Positions 25,595 through 37,324 are shown, counted from the first letter of the stretch. The stretch is 64,000 nt of DNA from Ruegeria sp. HKCCD4315 (GCF_013112245.1 NZ_WVRN01000001.1:351001-415000), one strand, 5' to 3'. The notes: a model not told the origin generated them from the letters alone. Numbers and translations are program-made.

Positions 25595-26983
25595 TCAGGA
25601 GTGGATTGGCCCGTCACCGCAGGCCAGCGCGGCTTCGCGCACAGCCTCTGAATAGGTTGGGTGCGCGTGGCAGGTCAGGGCCAGATCTTCTGCCGAAGCG
25701 CCGAACTCCATCGCAACGCAGACCTCATGAATCAGATCACCCGCAGCCGGGCCAATGATGTGAGCCCCAAGAATGCGATCTGTTTCCTTGTCGGCGAGGA
25801 TTTTCACGAACCCGTCCGAGGCAAAGTTCGCCTTGGCGCGCCCATTGCCCATGAACATGAACTTGCCGACTTTATAGGCGCGCCCTTGTTCCTTCAGGGT
25901 TGCTTCGGTCTCACCCACATTTGCGACTTCGGGCCATGTGTAGATCACGCCGGGAATAACGCCATAGTTCACATGCCCATGTTTGCCCGCAACCTGTTCG
26001 GCTGCGGCCATGCCTTCGTCTTCAGCTTTGTGCGCCAACATCGGGCCTTCGGTGACGTCGCCGATGGCATAGATGCCCGGCACGTTGGTTTGCCAGTCGG
26101 AACCCACCTTGATCTGGCCGCGTTGGGTCATCTCAACACCCAAGGCGTCCAGTCCCAAACCGTCGGAATACGGCTTGCGCCCAGTGGCGACCAGAACGGT
26201 ATCGGCGTCGATCACGTGCTCGCTGTCATCCTTGAGCAGTTTGTAGGTGACCTTGGCCTTGGTCTTGGTCGCCTCGGTCTTTTGCACCGCAGCACCCATC
26301 ACAAAGTTCAGGCCCTGCTTCTTCAAGATGCGCTGGAACGTCTTTTGCACTTCGGGGTCCATGCCTGGTGTGATTTCCTTGAGGAACTCGATCACAGTCA
26401 CCTCAGCCCCCAGACGGCTGTAGACCGAACCCAGTTCCAGTCCGATCACGCCTGCGCCGATGACGACCATTTTCTTCGGGATCTTGCCTAGCGATAGTGC
26501 GCCGGTTGAGGTCACAACGACTTTCTCGTCTACTTCGACACCAGGCAGCGAAGAGGGTTCGGACCCAGACGCAATGATGATGTTCTTAGTTTCGTGAACC
26601 TCATCGCCAACCTTGACCTGACCAGCGGCAGGGATCGATCCCCAGCCTTTCAGCCAGTCGATCTTGTTCTTCTTGAACAGGAATTCGATGCCCTTGGTGT
26701 TGCCTTCGATCACCTCGTCCTTGTAGGCCTGCATCTGTTTCCAGTCGACCGAAGGGCTTTTGCCCTTCAGGCCCATCTTGGCAAAGTTATGCTCGGCTTC
26801 GTGCAACTGATGGCTGGCATGCAGCAGCGCCTTGGACGGAATGCAACCTACGTTCAAGCAGGTTCCACCCAGCGTGTCGCGCCCTTCGACGACGGCGGTT
26901 TTCAGACCGAGCTGGGCGCAGCGGATGGCGCAGACATAGCCGCCGGGACCGGCGCCGATTACGATAACGTCATAGTTTGCCAT
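25595..26983 (-). CDS. lpd: dihydrolipoyl dehydrogenase
   Basis: 462 residues. FAD motif [18 protein letters not shown], redox disulfide [13 protein letters not shown] (Cys42, Cys47), NAD motif [12 protein letters not shown] and the catalytic His-Glu pair CHAHPTYSE near the end. E3 of the 2-oxoglutarate dehydrogenase complex, reoxidising dihydrolipoamide with NAD+. It is the last gene of the suc operon. Pyruvate dehydrogenase E1/E2 genes are not here, so this E3 is the one that belongs to sucAB. Confidence 0.97.
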   Translation of the reverse strand: MANYDVIVIGAGPGGYVCAIRCAQLGLKTAVVEGRDTLGGTCLNVGCIPSKALLHASHQLHEAEHNFAKMGLKGKSPSVDWKQMQAYKDEVIEGNTKGIEFLFKKNKIDWLKGWGSIPAAGQVKVGDEVHETKNIIIASGSEPSSLPGVEVDEKVVVTSTGALSLGKIPKKMVVIGAGVIGLELGSVYSRLGAEVTVIEFLKEITPGMDPEVQKTFQRILKKQGLNFVMGAAVQKTEATKTKAKVTYKLLKDDSEHVIDADTVLVATGRKPYSDGLGLDALGVEMTQRGQIKVGSDWQTNVPGIYAIGDVTEGPMLAHKAEDEGMAAAEQVAGKHGHVNYGVIPGVIYTWPEVANVGETEATLKEQGRAYKVGKFMFMGNGRAKANFASDGFVKILADKETDRILGAHIIGPAAGDLIHEVCVAMEFGASAEDLALTCHAHPTYSEAVREAALACGDGPIHS

Positions 26984-27052
26984 GGAAGATCTCCTTGAGA
27001 ATTCGGGCTGTTGCAGGGCGGGAACCTCTGAACAGGATATTGGGTGGCGGTC

Positions 27053-27463
27053 TCATAGCAAAACCACCAAAAGCATGAGGGTTGTGGCCAGAAACCCGAA
27101 GAACCAAATGACGCTGCGCCACGGTTTCCAACCGAAATAGTATGCCGGAACATACAGCACCCGCGCGGCCAGATAGGTCCAGGCGCAGGTGGCCGTCAGT
27201 GCGTTTTCCTTGCCTGAAACGGTGACGACGACACAAGCTATGGCAAACAGGATCAAGCCTTCGAAATGGTTGTTGAGGGCACGGTAGAGCCGCGCTGTCC
27301 CATCCGAGAGCTGATCTTCCAAGGCCCCGCCCAATCTGGCCCTGTCACGGGGTGACATGGTTTTGCCCGGACCCAATTCCAGATTTGCAGGGACTGCCAT
27401 AAGAACAAACTGCAGAACCTGTAGAAGGGCGGCCATGGTCAGTGCTGTCAGTTCTGCGTTCAT
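27053..27463 (-). CDS. MAPEG family membrane protein
   Basis: 136 residues, four hydrophobic segments (about 5-25, 62-82, 88-105, 112-134) with LGGALEDQLSDGTARLYRALNNHFEGLILFA, which matches the MAPEG superfamily (membrane-bound glutathione- and eicosanoid-linked enzymes). Function in bacteria is unclear. ATG 27463 is chosen since the first helix starts there; an upstream in-frame start at 27526 adds a His-rich leader unlike the family. It lies between the 89-residue gene and lpd. Confidence 0.8.
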   Translation of the reverse strand: MNAELTALTMAALLQVLQFVLMAVPANLELGPGKTMSPRDRARLGGALEDQLSDGTARLYRALNNHFEGLILFAIACVVVTVSGKENALTATCAWTYLAARVLYVPAYYFGWKPWRSVIWFFGFLATTLMLLVVLL

Positions 27464-27548
27464 TGCAAGACGCCGTGTTGAGTACGTATGAGTTCTGTGG
27501 CGGAGCGTGTGCAAAAGGTGTGTCACCCCTGATGCTCCGCCATCGTGT

Positions 27549-27818
27549 TCAGACGGGTGTCAGAACTTTTGTGTGAATATGGGCCACGCCGCCACGTTCA
27601 TGGTGCATGGCGAGTTCTTCTGACTCGATAAAGTTCTGCGCGCGCTCCAAATCGGTGATTTCGAACAATGCCACCGCATGATCTTTCTGCTCAGGGTCGC
27701 GCCAGATGTGGAGGTCGCGGATACCCGCGGCCTCACGCATCTTTCGATCTTCCTTGAAGACTTTCAGCCAGACGTCGAAATCGGCCACATCGGCCTGCCA
27801 GAGTACATGTGTCGCCAT
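27549..27818 (-). CDS. conserved hypothetical dimeric alpha-beta barrel-like protein
   Basis: 89 residues. Start THVLWQADVADFDVWLKVFKEDRKMREAAGIR and ending AHIHTKVLTPV suit a ferredoxin-like ABM/dimeric alpha-beta barrel fold, with DHAVALFEITDLERAQNF in the middle. No active site is apparent. It begins 2 bases after the sucB stop, so it is translated with the E2 of the complex. Role unknown. Confidence 0.75.
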   Translation of the reverse strand: MATHVLWQADVADFDVWLKVFKEDRKMREAAGIRDLHIWRDPEQKDHAVALFEITDLERAQNFIESEELAMHHERGGVAHIHTKVLTPV

Positions 27819-27820
27819 GG

Positions 27821-29341
27821 TTACAGATCCATCAGCAGGCGGCGTGGGTCTTCCAGGGCCTCTTTCACGCGAACAAGGAAGGTCACCGCGCCTTTGCCGT
27901 CAACGATCCGGTGGTCATAGGACAGCGCCAGATACATCATCGGGCGGATCTTAATCTCACCATTGATGACCATCGGACGATCCTGAATCTTGTGCATCCC
28001 CAGAATACCCGACTGCGGGGGGTTCAGGATTGGCGATGACATCAGCGAGCCATAAACACCACCGTTCGAAATGGTGAACGTGCCGCCCTGCATTTCAGCC
28101 ATGGACAGTTTACCGTCGCGGGCGCGCTTGCCCTTTTCGGCAATGGCTTTTTCGATCGCGGCAAAGGACATGCTGTCCGCATCGCGGATGACCGGCACCA
28201 CCAGACCTTGCGGTGTGCCAGCGGCGACGCCCATGTGGACGAAGTTCTTGTAGACGATGTCATTGCCGTCAATCTCGGCATTCACCTCGGGCACTTCTTT
28301 CAACGCATGGCAACAGGCCTTGGTGAAGAACGACATGAAACCAAGACGCACGCCATGTTTCTTCTCGAACTGGTCCTTGTATTGGTTCCGAAGGGCCATC
28401 ACCTCGGTCATGTCCACCTCGTTATAGGTGGTCAGGATCGCGGCCGTGTTTTGCGCATCCTTAAGACGCTTGGCGATGGTCTGACGCAGACGGGTCATGC
28501 GCACGCGTTCTTCGCGGGCCTCGTCTTCAGCCGCAACCGGCGCACGCGGAGCCTGAGCGGCCGGGGCCGGTGCCGCCGGTGCTGGCGCCGGAGCCGCAGC
28601 CGTAGCGACTGCCTTTGCCACGTCTTCCTTCATGATGCGACCATCGCGACCGGTGCCAGTGACCTGATCTGCTGACAATCCGGCCTCGGCCATCGCTTTT
28701 TCAGCAGAGGGTGCATTCGCCACGTCCTTGCCGGTGCTTGCGGTTGCCGGGGCCGCTGCTGCCGCCTGAGCAGGTACAGATGCCGCGCCCGCGGCAGCGC
28801 CAGAGATTACCGCCAGCTTGGCGGTTGCATCCACAGTTGCACCCTCCGGCGCAACGATTTCAGCAAGAACACCCGCAGCCGGAGCCGGAACCTCGACCGA
28901 GACTTTATCGGTTTCTAATTCACACAACATTTCGTCCTGCGCGACGCTGTCGCCAACCTGTTTGAACCAGGTTGAAACGGTGGCTTCCGTGACGGATTCT
29001 CCAAGTGTAGGAACCATGACATCAACAGACCCACCCGCAGCAGCTGGCGCGGCAGCAGTGGCCGCTGCTGCCGGCGCTGCAGCCGGGGCAGCAGCCGCGC
29101 CTTCGCCAGCCGTGATGGTGGCAAGCAGAGCATCAACGCCAACGGTGTCGCCTTCGGCGGCTACAATCTCTGCCATCACACCCGCAGAGGGAGAAGGCAC
29201 TTCCACTGTGACCTTGTCAGTTTCCAACTCACACAGCATCTCATCCACGGCGACCGCATCGCCGGGCTTCTTGAACCATGTGGCAACAGTGGCTTCGGTG
29301 ACCGACTCGCCAAGCGTGGGAACACGAACTTCAATCGTCAT
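27821..29341 (-). CDS. sucB: 2-oxoglutarate dehydrogenase E2 (dihydrolipoamide succinyltransferase)
   Basis: 506 residues. Two lipoyl domains in tandem (about 1-77 with lipoyl-Lys43, and about 105-180 with lipoyl-Lys146), both with the ELETDKV motif, separated and followed by Ala/Pro linkers. Then a peripheral subunit-binding domain (about 210-245) and the catalytic core ending in [20 protein letters not shown] with the active His. E. coli SucB has one lipoyl domain, so this is the larger type. Stop is 2 bases before the next gene; sucA is 3 bases upstream. Confidence 0.97.
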   Translation of the reverse strand: MTIEVRVPTLGESVTEATVATWFKKPGDAVAVDEMLCELETDKVTVEVPSPSAGVMAEIVAAEGDTVGVDALLATITAGEGAAAAPAAAPAAAATAAAPAAAGGSVDVMVPTLGESVTEATVSTWFKQVGDSVAQDEMLCELETDKVSVEVPAPAAGVLAEIVAPEGATVDATAKLAVISGAAAGAASVPAQAAAAAPATASTGKDVANAPSAEKAMAEAGLSADQVTGTGRDGRIMKEDVAKAVATAAAPAPAPAAPAPAAQAPRAPVAAEDEAREERVRMTRLRQTIAKRLKDAQNTAAILTTYNEVDMTEVMALRNQYKDQFEKKHGVRLGFMSFFTKACCHALKEVPEVNAEIDGNDIVYKNFVHMGVAAGTPQGLVVPVIRDADSMSFAAIEKAIAEKGKRARDGKLSMAEMQGGTFTISNGGVYGSLMSSPILNPPQSGILGMHKIQDRPMVINGEIKIRPMMYLALSYDHRIVDGKGAVTFLVRVKEALEDPRRLLMDL

Positions 29342-29344
29342 CGC

Positions 29345-32302
29345 TTACTTTCCTTTGATGCTCAGCGCTTCGTTCACCAGCGCTTCTTGTTGGGCTTTGT
29401 GTTGGCTGGCCAGACCCGTCGCGGGCGAGGCCGATGTTGCGCGACCGGCATAGACCGGACGTTTGTGTTTTGCGCCGATCCGGGTCAGGACCCATTCGAT
29501 ATTGGGTTCAATGAACGACCAGGCACCCTGGTTCTTGGGTTCTTCCTGACACCAGACCATCTCGGCCCCTTTGAAACGCTCAAGCTCGTTGATCAGCGAA
29601 TGCGCAGGGAAGGGGTAATATTGCTCGATACGCATCAGGTAGATGTCGTTGATGCCGCGCGCGTCACGTTCCTCCAGCAGATCGAAATAGACCTTGCCCG
29701 AGCACATGACGACCCGCTTGATCTTGTCATCCGCCACCAGCTTGGTGTCCGAATTACCTTTTTGCGCGTCATCCCACAGCACCCGGTGGAAGCTGGAACC
29801 GGTTGTGAAATCCTCGGCGGTGCTAACCGCGAGTTTGTGGCGCAGCAGCGATTTGGGTGTCACAAGGATCAGCGGCTTGCGGAAGGTGCGGTGCAGCTGT
29901 CGGCGCAGGATGTGGAAATAGTTTGCGGGCGTCGTACAGTTCGCGACGATCCAGTTGTCCTGACCGCACATTTGCAGGAACCGTTCCAGACGTGCGGATG
30001 AGTGTTCGGGGCCTTGGCCTTCGAACCCGTGCGGCAGCAGCGTGACCAGACCGGACATCCGCAGCCATTTCGATTCACCTGAACTGATGAACTGGTCAAA
30101 CATGATCTGCGCGCCGTTGGCGAAATCGCCGAACTGGGCTTCCCAAAGGACCAGCGCATTGGGTTCGGCCAGCGAATAGCCGTATTCAAACCCAAGCACC
30201 GCATATTCGGACAGCATCGAGTCAATCACTTCGTAGTGCGACTGCCCTGCGCGAATGTTGTTTAACGGGTAATACCGCTCTTCGGTTTCTTGGTGGATGA
30301 ATCCCGAATGGCGCTGGCTGAACGTGCCGCGCGTGGCGTCCTGCCCAGCCAGACGCACCGGGTATCCTTCGGTCAACAGCGATCCGAAGGCCAGCGCCTC
30401 ACCGGTGGCCCAGTCAAAGCCCGTGCCGGATTCAAACATCTGCTTCTTGTGGTCCAGCAGACGACCGACTGTCTTATGCAATGCAAACCCAGCCGGGGCG
30501 CGGGTTAGCGCGCCGCCAACCTCGGCCAGAGTCTCGGGCGTGATCGCTGTCTCGCCGCGCATGTATTCGTCTTTGTTCTTGTCCAGATGTGACCAACGCC
30601 CGTCCAGCCAGTCAGCCTTGTTGGGCTTATAGTCTTTTCCGGCTTCGAACTCGTCGTTCAGGTGTGCCTGGAAGGCGGCCTTCATGTCCTCGATCTCACC
30701 CTCGGGGATCAGGCCGTCTTTGACCAAACGCTCGGTGTACAGGGACAGCGTGGTTTTGTGCGTTTTGATCTTTTTGTACATGATTGGGTTGGTGAACATG
30801 GGCTCATCGCCCTCGTTGTGACCAAACCGGCGGTAGCAGAAGATATCCAGAACCACATCTTTGTGGAACTTCTGACGGAACTCAGTTGCCACCTTGGCGG
30901 CATGTACCACGGCTTCGGGGTCATCCCCGTTCACGTGGAAAATCGGCGCTTCAACCATCAACGCGATATCCGTCGGATAGGGGCTCGAGCGCGAGAAGTG
31001 CGGCGCAGTGGTAAAGCCGATCTGGTTGTTTACCACGATATGCATAGTGCCGCCGGTCTTATGACCGCGCAGACCAGACAGACCAAACCCTTCGGCCACG
31101 ACACCCTGACCGGCAAAGGCCGCGTCGCCATGCAGCAGGATGGCCATGACCTTGGTGCGATCCGTGTCACCAAGCTGATCCTGTTTGGCGCGAACCTTGC
31201 CCAGAACCACCGGGTTCACCGCCTCAAGGTGCGAGGGGTTGGCGGTCAGTGACAGGTGCACAGAATTGCCGTCAAACTCACGGTCGCTGGATGCGCCGAG
31301 GTGGTATTTCACGTCGCCTGAACCATCCACATCCTCGGGCTTGAAGCTGCCACCCTGGAATTCGTTGAAGATGGCGCGGTATGGTTTGCCCATCACGTTG
31401 GCCAGAATGTTCAGACGCCCCCGGTGCGGCATCCCGATGACGATGTCGCTGAGGCCAAGCGCACCACCGCGCTTGATGATCTGCTCCATTGCAGGGATCA
31501 GCGCTTCACCGCCGTCCAGACCAAAGCGTTTGGTGCCCATGTATTTGACGTGCAGGAATTTCTCAAAACCCTCGGCCTCAACCATCTTGTTCAGGATCGC
31601 CTTGCGGCCTTCCTTGGTGAACGCGATTTCCTTGCCGTAACCTTCGATCCGCTCTTTCAGCCAAGCGGCTTCTTCGGGGTTCGAGATATGCATGTATTGC
31701 AGCGCAAAGGTGCCGCAATAGGTCCGCTTCACAATCTCGACGATCTGCCGCATCGAGGCCACCTGAAGCCCCAGAACGTTGTCGATAAAGATCGGCCGGT
31801 CCATGTCGGCGTCGGTAAAGCCGTAGGTCTTTGGATCCAGCTCTGGGTGATTGGATGCCGCGCGCATCCCCAGCGGGTCCAGATCTGCGGCCAGATGGCC
31901 CCGGATCCGATAGGCCCGGATCAGCATCAGGGCGCGCAGGCTGTCCAGCACGGCGCGTTTGATCTGGTCATCGCTGACCTCAACACCCTTGTCAGCCGCC
32001 TTGTCCTTGATCTTCTTGCCCGCCGCTTTGGCGTCAATCTCGGCCCATTCCCCGGTCAGCGCGCCTGTCAGATCATCGGCAGGCATGGGCGGCCAGTCGG
32101 TCCGCGCCCAAGAAGGCCCTTCGGCCTCGCGCTGCACATCCGGCGCGGCGTCACCCATAGCCTTGAAAAACTCAACCCAGGCCGCGTCTACGGCACCAGG
32201 GTTCTTGGTGTATTGGGCGTAAAGCTGCTCCAGATATTCGGCATTGTGCCCCTGCATGAAGCTTGAGGCATGAAAGGCAGAGTTGGGCGAGTGTTCGGTC
32301 AT
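29345..32302 (-). CDS. sucA: 2-oxoglutarate dehydrogenase E1 component
   Basis: 985 residues. Thiamine diphosphate-dependent decarboxylase of the complex. N-terminal SucA start motif (AYLEQLYAQYTKNP), IGMPHRGRLNILANV, ThDP site HGDAAFAGQGVVAE, NNQIGFTT, FNQRHS-like FSQRHSGFIHQETEE, and the C-terminal EPKNQGAWSFI/RIGAKHKRPVYAGR. ATG overlaps the end of the DUF805 gene by four bases. It is transcribed with sucCD upstream and sucB-lpd downstream. Confidence 0.98.
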   Translation of the reverse strand: MTEHSPNSAFHASSFMQGHNAEYLEQLYAQYTKNPGAVDAAWVEFFKAMGDAAPDVQREAEGPSWARTDWPPMPADDLTGALTGEWAEIDAKAAGKKIKDKAADKGVEVSDDQIKRAVLDSLRALMLIRAYRIRGHLAADLDPLGMRAASNHPELDPKTYGFTDADMDRPIFIDNVLGLQVASMRQIVEIVKRTYCGTFALQYMHISNPEEAAWLKERIEGYGKEIAFTKEGRKAILNKMVEAEGFEKFLHVKYMGTKRFGLDGGEALIPAMEQIIKRGGALGLSDIVIGMPHRGRLNILANVMGKPYRAIFNEFQGGSFKPEDVDGSGDVKYHLGASSDREFDGNSVHLSLTANPSHLEAVNPVVLGKVRAKQDQLGDTDRTKVMAILLHGDAAFAGQGVVAEGFGLSGLRGHKTGGTMHIVVNNQIGFTTAPHFSRSSPYPTDIALMVEAPIFHVNGDDPEAVVHAAKVATEFRQKFHKDVVLDIFCYRRFGHNEGDEPMFTNPIMYKKIKTHKTTLSLYTERLVKDGLIPEGEIEDMKAAFQAHLNDEFEAGKDYKPNKADWLDGRWSHLDKNKDEYMRGETAITPETLAEVGGALTRAPAGFALHKTVGRLLDHKKQMFESGTGFDWATGEALAFGSLLTEGYPVRLAGQDATRGTFSQRHSGFIHQETEERYYPLNNIRAGQSHYEVIDSMLSEYAVLGFEYGYSLAEPNALVLWEAQFGDFANGAQIMFDQFISSGESKWLRMSGLVTLLPHGFEGQGPEHSSARLERFLQMCGQDNWIVANCTTPANYFHILRRQLHRTFRKPLILVTPKSLLRHKLAVSTAEDFTTGSSFHRVLWDDAQKGNSDTKLVADDKIKRVVMCSGKVYFDLLEERDARGINDIYLMRIEQYYPFPAHSLINELERFKGAEMVWCQEEPKNQGAWSFIEPNIEWVLTRIGAKHKRPVYAGRATSASPATGLASQHKAQQEALVNEALSIKGK

Positions 32303-32838
32303 TGGGCTACCTCATATGGGTTGGGACCGTATTGGTTGGTGCCTGGTTGGCTGGGGCGGGTCAGCCACCACAGAACCAGGAGGGGCGACACAAAAAGAAC
32401 GATAAGTGTCGGAATGACGATCAGCAATGTTGCGCGGGTAAACAATATGTCGAGCGTTCCGCCATGGAACTGGCTGGCAATACCAATGCCAAAGATCAGA
32501 ACCGCAAAGGCGCCAAGGATCAAAAGGACCGGCAGTAAGGCGTAAAGCCCGCTGCGCCCGGTGTCATGCATCCGCCGCCATGCGACGGCCAGATGGGGGA
32601 AAAAGACGATCAGGCCGACAATGCTCTGGACCGGTTGGCTGGACGTGGCGGTGACGGATTTCACCTCATCGCTTTCGGTGACCGAGACCTGCGTGAAGAA
32701 CTGCCAGTCGATGATCCCGGCGATGAAGCCCCAGATCACGACGAACAGGAAAAAGAACCAGTATTCGGGCCGCGATGCACGGCCCGAAAAAGTGAAGAAT
32801 TTGGAGAAACACGTTCTGACAGCCTCACTAAAGGTCAT
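32299..32838 (-). CDS. DUF805 membrane protein in suc operon
   Basis: 179 residues: MTFSEAVRTCFSKFFTFSGRASRPEYWFFFLF with the DUF805 FxGRxxRxEYW motif, and LAVAWRRMHDTGRSGLYALL typical of the family. Four hydrophobic segments. The family is widespread; its role is unknown. Placed between sucD and sucA and overlapping the sucA start by four bases (ATGA), so it is co-translated with a TCA enzyme with which it has no known functional link. Confidence 0.88.
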   Translation of the reverse strand: MTFSEAVRTCFSKFFTFSGRASRPEYWFFFLFVVIWGFIAGIIDWQFFTQVSVTESDEVKSVTATSSQPVQSIVGLIVFFPHLAVAWRRMHDTGRSGLYALLPVLLILGAFAVLIFGIGIASQFHGGTLDILFTRATLLIVIPTLIVLFVSPLLVLWWLTRPSQPGTNQYGPNPYEVAQ

Positions 32839-32879
32839 GTGTTCCGTTCCTCCCCGATTAGACAGCCGAAGCTGCTATA

Positions 32880-33761
32880 TCAGCCAATCGCTTCCAGCAC
32901 AGCTTCACCCAGCTGCGCCGGGCTTTCGGCTACGACAATACCGGCCGAGCGCATGGCTTCGATCTTGTCCTCGGCACCGCCTTTGCCACCGGCGACAATC
33001 GCGCCGGCGTGACCCATGCGGCGGCCCGGAGGAGCCGTGCGGCCTGCGATGAAACCGGCGGTCGGCTTTTTGCGGCCCTTCTTGGCCTCATCCGCCAGGA
33101 ACTGCGCCGCTTCTTCTTCGGCCGAGCCACCGATCTCACCGATCATGATGATCGATGTGGTTTCGTCATCGGCCAGGAACCATTCCAGCACGTCGATATG
33201 CTCGGTGCCTTTGATCGGGTCGCCGCCGATGCCCACGCAGGTGGACTGGCCCAGACCCACATCGGTGGTCTGTTTGACGGCCTCATAGGTCAGGGTACCC
33301 GAACGGGACACAACGCCGACCGAGCCGCGCTTGTGGATGTGGCCGGGCATGATGCCGATCTTGCAGGCGTCGGGCGTGATGACACCGGGGCAGTTCGGGC
33401 CGATCAGGCGTGACTTGCTGCCTTCCAGCGCGCGCTTCACCTTCATCATGTCCAGAACCGGGATACCTTCGGTGATGCAAACGATCACCTCCATCTCGGC
33501 ATCAATCGCTTCGAGTATCGAGTCAGCCGCAAAAGGCGGCGGCACGTAGATTACCGAGGCGTTGGCTTCGGTCACATGCTTGGCCTCGTGGACCGAGTTG
33601 AACACGGGCAGGCCCAGATGCTCCATCCCGCCTTTGCCGGGGGTTACGCCGCCGACCATCTTGGTGCCATAGGCAATGGCCTGTTCGCTGTGGAATGTGC
33701 CCTGCGAGCCGGTAAAGCCCTGACAGATCACTTTAGTGTTTTCGTCGATGAGGACTGCCAT
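32880..33761 (-). CDS. sucD: succinyl-CoA synthetase alpha subunit
   Basis: 293 residues. N-terminal [19 protein letters not shown]oA-binding loop, [19 protein letters not shown] and the phosphohistidine region [20 protein letters not shown] 33761 begins [15 protein letters not shown], the true N-terminus. It forms the enzyme with SucC, making ATP or GTP from succinyl-CoA. It sits 118 bases further from sucC than usual because a GT25 gene lies between. Confidence 0.98.
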   Translation of the reverse strand: MAVLIDENTKVICQGFTGSQGTFHSEQAIAYGTKMVGGVTPGKGGMEHLGLPVFNSVHEAKHVTEANASVIYVPPPFAADSILEAIDAEMEVIVCITEGIPVLDMMKVKRALEGSKSRLIGPNCPGVITPDACKIGIMPGHIHKRGSVGVVSRSGTLTYEAVKQTTDVGLGQSTCVGIGGDPIKGTEHIDVLEWFLADDETTSIIMIGEIGGSAEEEAAQFLADEAKKGRKKPTAGFIAGRTAPPGRRMGHAGAIVAGGKGGAEDKIEAMRSAGIVVAESPAQLGEAVLEAIG

Positions 33762-33774
33762 TTTGTCCCTTTCT

Positions 33775-34602
33775 CTAGGCGGTGTTGGATTGATTGGGTT
33801 CAGTCGCCGGCAGAACCTGCGGCGCATAAGGTATTTTTTCGAGCGTGGCACGACCCAAGGCCAGATTGGCCGTGGTGCGCAGCCCGCTGCTGATTTCAAC
33901 AATGCCGCGCCGTATCTTTTGCCGGACCAATGGCCAGCCTGTGGGCCGACTGCGCGGTGCCCCCATATTGTATTCCCCGGGCGCTTCGTTGCCCTGTTCG
34001 ACCATGGCCGGGATCACCTGATAGATATTGATCTGACGCGCCGCTGGTGAGGCTGACGGGTTAAACAATAGCCCGTCCAACGTGATATCATAGGGTTTCT
34101 GTGCCAGAAAATGCTGTGCCGCTTGCCGTGTCAGCGCGTATGCAGCGCCTCCGGGATGGCGAGACCGCATCAGGCGCAGCTCCCGCCCCAGATGGATCAA
34201 CCGCTTGCGCCCGAGCGCGACATAAAGCTTGGTGCTGCGCCAGCGTTCAAACCGAACGATATCGGCATCTGCGGGCCACCAGGACGGGTCATTCAGCCAA
34301 TCGGCCAGTTCCGGTGACAGAAACACGTCATCCTCAAGGATCAACGCCTGCTCCGCGCCCGAGGCGATCAATGCTTCCCACGCTTTGGCATGGCTGAGGG
34401 TGCATGCCATATCCTTGGTATGGAAATAACCCCACGGCCCCTCGGCCTTGCATTCGCGCAGGAAATCCTCACGGGTGGCGGCGTCGCAATCAACAGCATT
34501 AACGCGCGTCGCCGACAGGCCTGCCTTTTGCAGTTCCTGCTCCATCAAACGCGCCCGCCCTGTGGCGCGTTCTAGACCTATGAGGAAGATGGGGATGGTC
34601 AT
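33775..34602 (-). CDS. glycosyltransferase family 25 protein
   Basis: 275 residues. N-terminal [22 protein letters not shown] and central [35 protein letters not shown] with the DxD-like EDD (about 91-93) and the family [19 protein letters not shown] block. GT25 enzymes add sugars to LPS or other glycans, using UDP-sugars. It lies inside the suc operon between sucC and sucD, 13 bases before sucD; it is not a TCA gene. Acceptor unknown. Confidence 0.87.
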   Translation of the reverse strand: MTIPIFLIGLERATGRARLMEQELQKAGLSATRVNAVDCDAATREDFLRECKAEGPWGYFHTKDMACTLSHAKAWEALIASGAEQALILEDDVFLSPELADWLNDPSWWPADADIVRFERWRSTKLYVALGRKRLIHLGRELRLMRSRHPGGAAYALTRQAAQHFLAQKPYDITLDGLLFNPSASPAARQINIYQVIPAMVEQGNEAPGEYNMGAPRSRPTGWPLVRQKIRRGIVEISSGLRTTANLALGRATLEKIPYAPQVLPATEPNQSNTA

Positions 34603-34699
34603 CAGATCGATTGCTTCTTTCGATTCCTCTCAACAAAAAACACTTGCTGAGTTGTTCGCGCTGTGGGGCGGGCTTTAAGCCAACCCCACCGCAAGCAGC

Positions 34700-35893
34700 T
34701 TAACCCTTAACGGCCTTCACGATCTTCTCGGCACCGTCTTTCAGGTTGTCTGCCGCGATCACGTCCAGGCCAGAGGTGTTGATGATCTCTTTGCCTTTCT
34801 CGACATTCGTGCCTTCCAGACGCACGACCAGCGGAACCTGCAGACCGACCTCTTTCACCGCGGCGACAACGCCCTCGGCGATGACGTCACAGCGCATGAT
34901 GCCGCCGAAGATGTTAACCAGAATGCCTTTGACCTGCGGGTCCGAGGTGATGATCTTGAACGCCTCGGTCACTTTCTCTTTGGTGGCACCGCCACCCACG
35001 TCGAGGAAGTTGGCAGGCTCAGCCCCGTACAGCTTGATGATGTCCATGGTGGCCATCGCCAGACCCGCGCCGTTGACCATGCAACCGATCTCACCATCCA
35101 GCGCGATATAGTTAAGGTCGTACTTGGAAGCTTCCAGTTCCTTGGGGTCTTCCTCGGTCGTGTCGCGCAGTTCTGCAATATCCGGGTGGCGGTAAACGGC
35201 GTTGCCGTCAAACCCGACCTTGGCATCCAGCACTTTCAGGTCGCCGCTGTCCGAGACGATCAGCGGGTTGATCTCCAGCATCTCCATGTCCTTCTCGACG
35301 AAGGCATTATACAGCTGGTTCATCAGTTTGACGCATTGCTTGACCTGAGCGCCTTGCAGGCCCAGCGAGAACGCGATGCGGCGACCGTGATAGGGCTGAT
35401 ACCCCGTCGCAGGGTCAACCGAGAAGGACAGGATTTTCTCGGGCGTCGCAGCGGCCACTTCTTCGATGTCCATGCCGCCTTCGGTCGAGCAGACAAACGA
35501 AATGCGGCTGGTCTGGCGGTCTACCAGAAGGGCCAGGTACAGTTCACGTTCGATGCCCGAACCAGCTTCGATATAGATGCGGTTGACCTGCTTGCCTGCG
35601 GGGCCGGTCTGATGCGTGACCAGCGTGCGGCCCAGCATCTTCTTGGCTTCCTCGGCGGCTTCTTCGACCGATTTGGTCAGACGCACGCCGCCTTTTTCAC
35701 CGGCGTCGGCTTCTTTGAAGGAACCCTTGCCGCGTCCGCCTGCGTGGATTTGCGCTTTGACTACCCAAAGCGGGCCGTCCAGTTCACCGGCTGCGGTTTT
35801 GGCTTCCTCGGCGCGCAGCACGGCGCGACCATCGGAGACCGGAGCGCCATAGCTGCGAAGAAGAGCTTTGGCCTGATATTCGTGAATGTTCAT
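34700..35893 (-). CDS. sucC: succinyl-CoA synthetase beta subunit
   Basis: 397 residues. ATP-grasp start [31 protein letters not shown], GxEREL-like [16 protein letters not shown], and the C-terminal CoA-ligase domain [39 protein letters not shown]. First gene of the suc operon; its upstream region (35894-36150) holds the paired GTGATCAC palindromes and so probably the operon promoter. Confidence 0.98.
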   Translation of the reverse strand: MNIHEYQAKALLRSYGAPVSDGRAVLRAEEAKTAAGELDGPLWVVKAQIHAGGRGKGSFKEADAGEKGGVRLTKSVEEAAEEAKKMLGRTLVTHQTGPAGKQVNRIYIEAGSGIERELYLALLVDRQTSRISFVCSTEGGMDIEEVAAATPEKILSFSVDPATGYQPYHGRRIAFSLGLQGAQVKQCVKLMNQLYNAFVEKDMEMLEINPLIVSDSGDLKVLDAKVGFDGNAVYRHPDIAELRDTTEEDPKELEASKYDLNYIALDGEIGCMVNGAGLAMATMDIIKLYGAEPANFLDVGGGATKEKVTEAFKIITSDPQVKGILVNIFGGIMRCDVIAEGVVAAVKEVGLQVPLVVRLEGTNVEKGKEIINTSGLDVIAADNLKDGAEKIVKAVKG

Positions 35894-35973
35894 CGAAATT
35901 GTCCCGTCTGACTGCGTTTAACCGTTATAGGGGTGTCTAGCGGTCAAGTTTAAAGGGTTTTTTGATGTCCAAT

Positions 35974-36021
35974 GGGTTTTTAGCGAAGATTTTCGCTATT
36001 TGTGATCACGGGTTTTTAGCG
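35974..36021. repeat. short repeats in the sucC upstream region
   Basis: A direct repeat GGGTTTTTAGCG at 35974-35985 and 36010-36021 (36 bases apart) and an inverted repeat TAGCGAA (35981-35987) / TTCGCTA (35992-35998). They adjoin the GTGATCAC pair and may be part of one regulatory region. Confidence 0.4.
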
Positions 36022-36031
36022 TGTGATCACA
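36001..36031. promoter_or_regulatory. paired GTGATCAC palindromes upstream of sucC
   Basis: TGTGATCACG (36001-36010), 11 bases, TGTGATCACA (36022-36031); dyad centres are 21 bases apart, two helical turns. It starts 108 bases before sucC. The same 10-mers with the same spacing stand upstream of sdhC at 42010-42040. I infer an operator for one TCA-cycle regulator. The rest of 35894-36200 holds the mdh terminator and no gene. Confidence 0.65.
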
Positions 36032-36149
36032 AAAATAGCCAGCGGATGAATTGATTCGAAAAATCTGAACGAGGACCGAAAATCACATTCAAAAAAAGGA
36101 TTTGCGACGTTTGCGCCAACATTCGCGACCCTGATTAATCTGGGCAAAA

Positions 36150-36176
36150 GAAAACCGGCCCAGAAATGGGCCGGTC
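36150..36176 (-). terminator. terminator of mdh
   Basis: On the minus strand ACCGGCCCA, loop TTTC, TGGGCCGGT (plus 36167-36175 and 36154-36162), then TTTTCTTTTG. It separates mdh from sucC, so mdh has its own transcript end and sucC its own promoter. Confidence 0.85.
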
Positions 36177-36200
36177 TTGAGTTCCAATCTGAACGCAGTT

Positions 36201-37208
<1,008 letters not shown>

Positions 37209-37324
37209 CTAAAACGGCAATAGGCAAGGGTTCTGCGACGTGGCATACAACCGCATACCGTTTGCGGATCCATGTGTGATTGCGCTAAAGGGCCTTTGAG
37301 ACAAGCCAAAACCGGGATCGGTGC

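Noticed and set aside
36001..36031. CRP/FNR-type sites from the TGTGA and TCACA halves
   Set aside because: The half-sites abut without the six-base spacer needed for CRP, so this is a different palindrome class.
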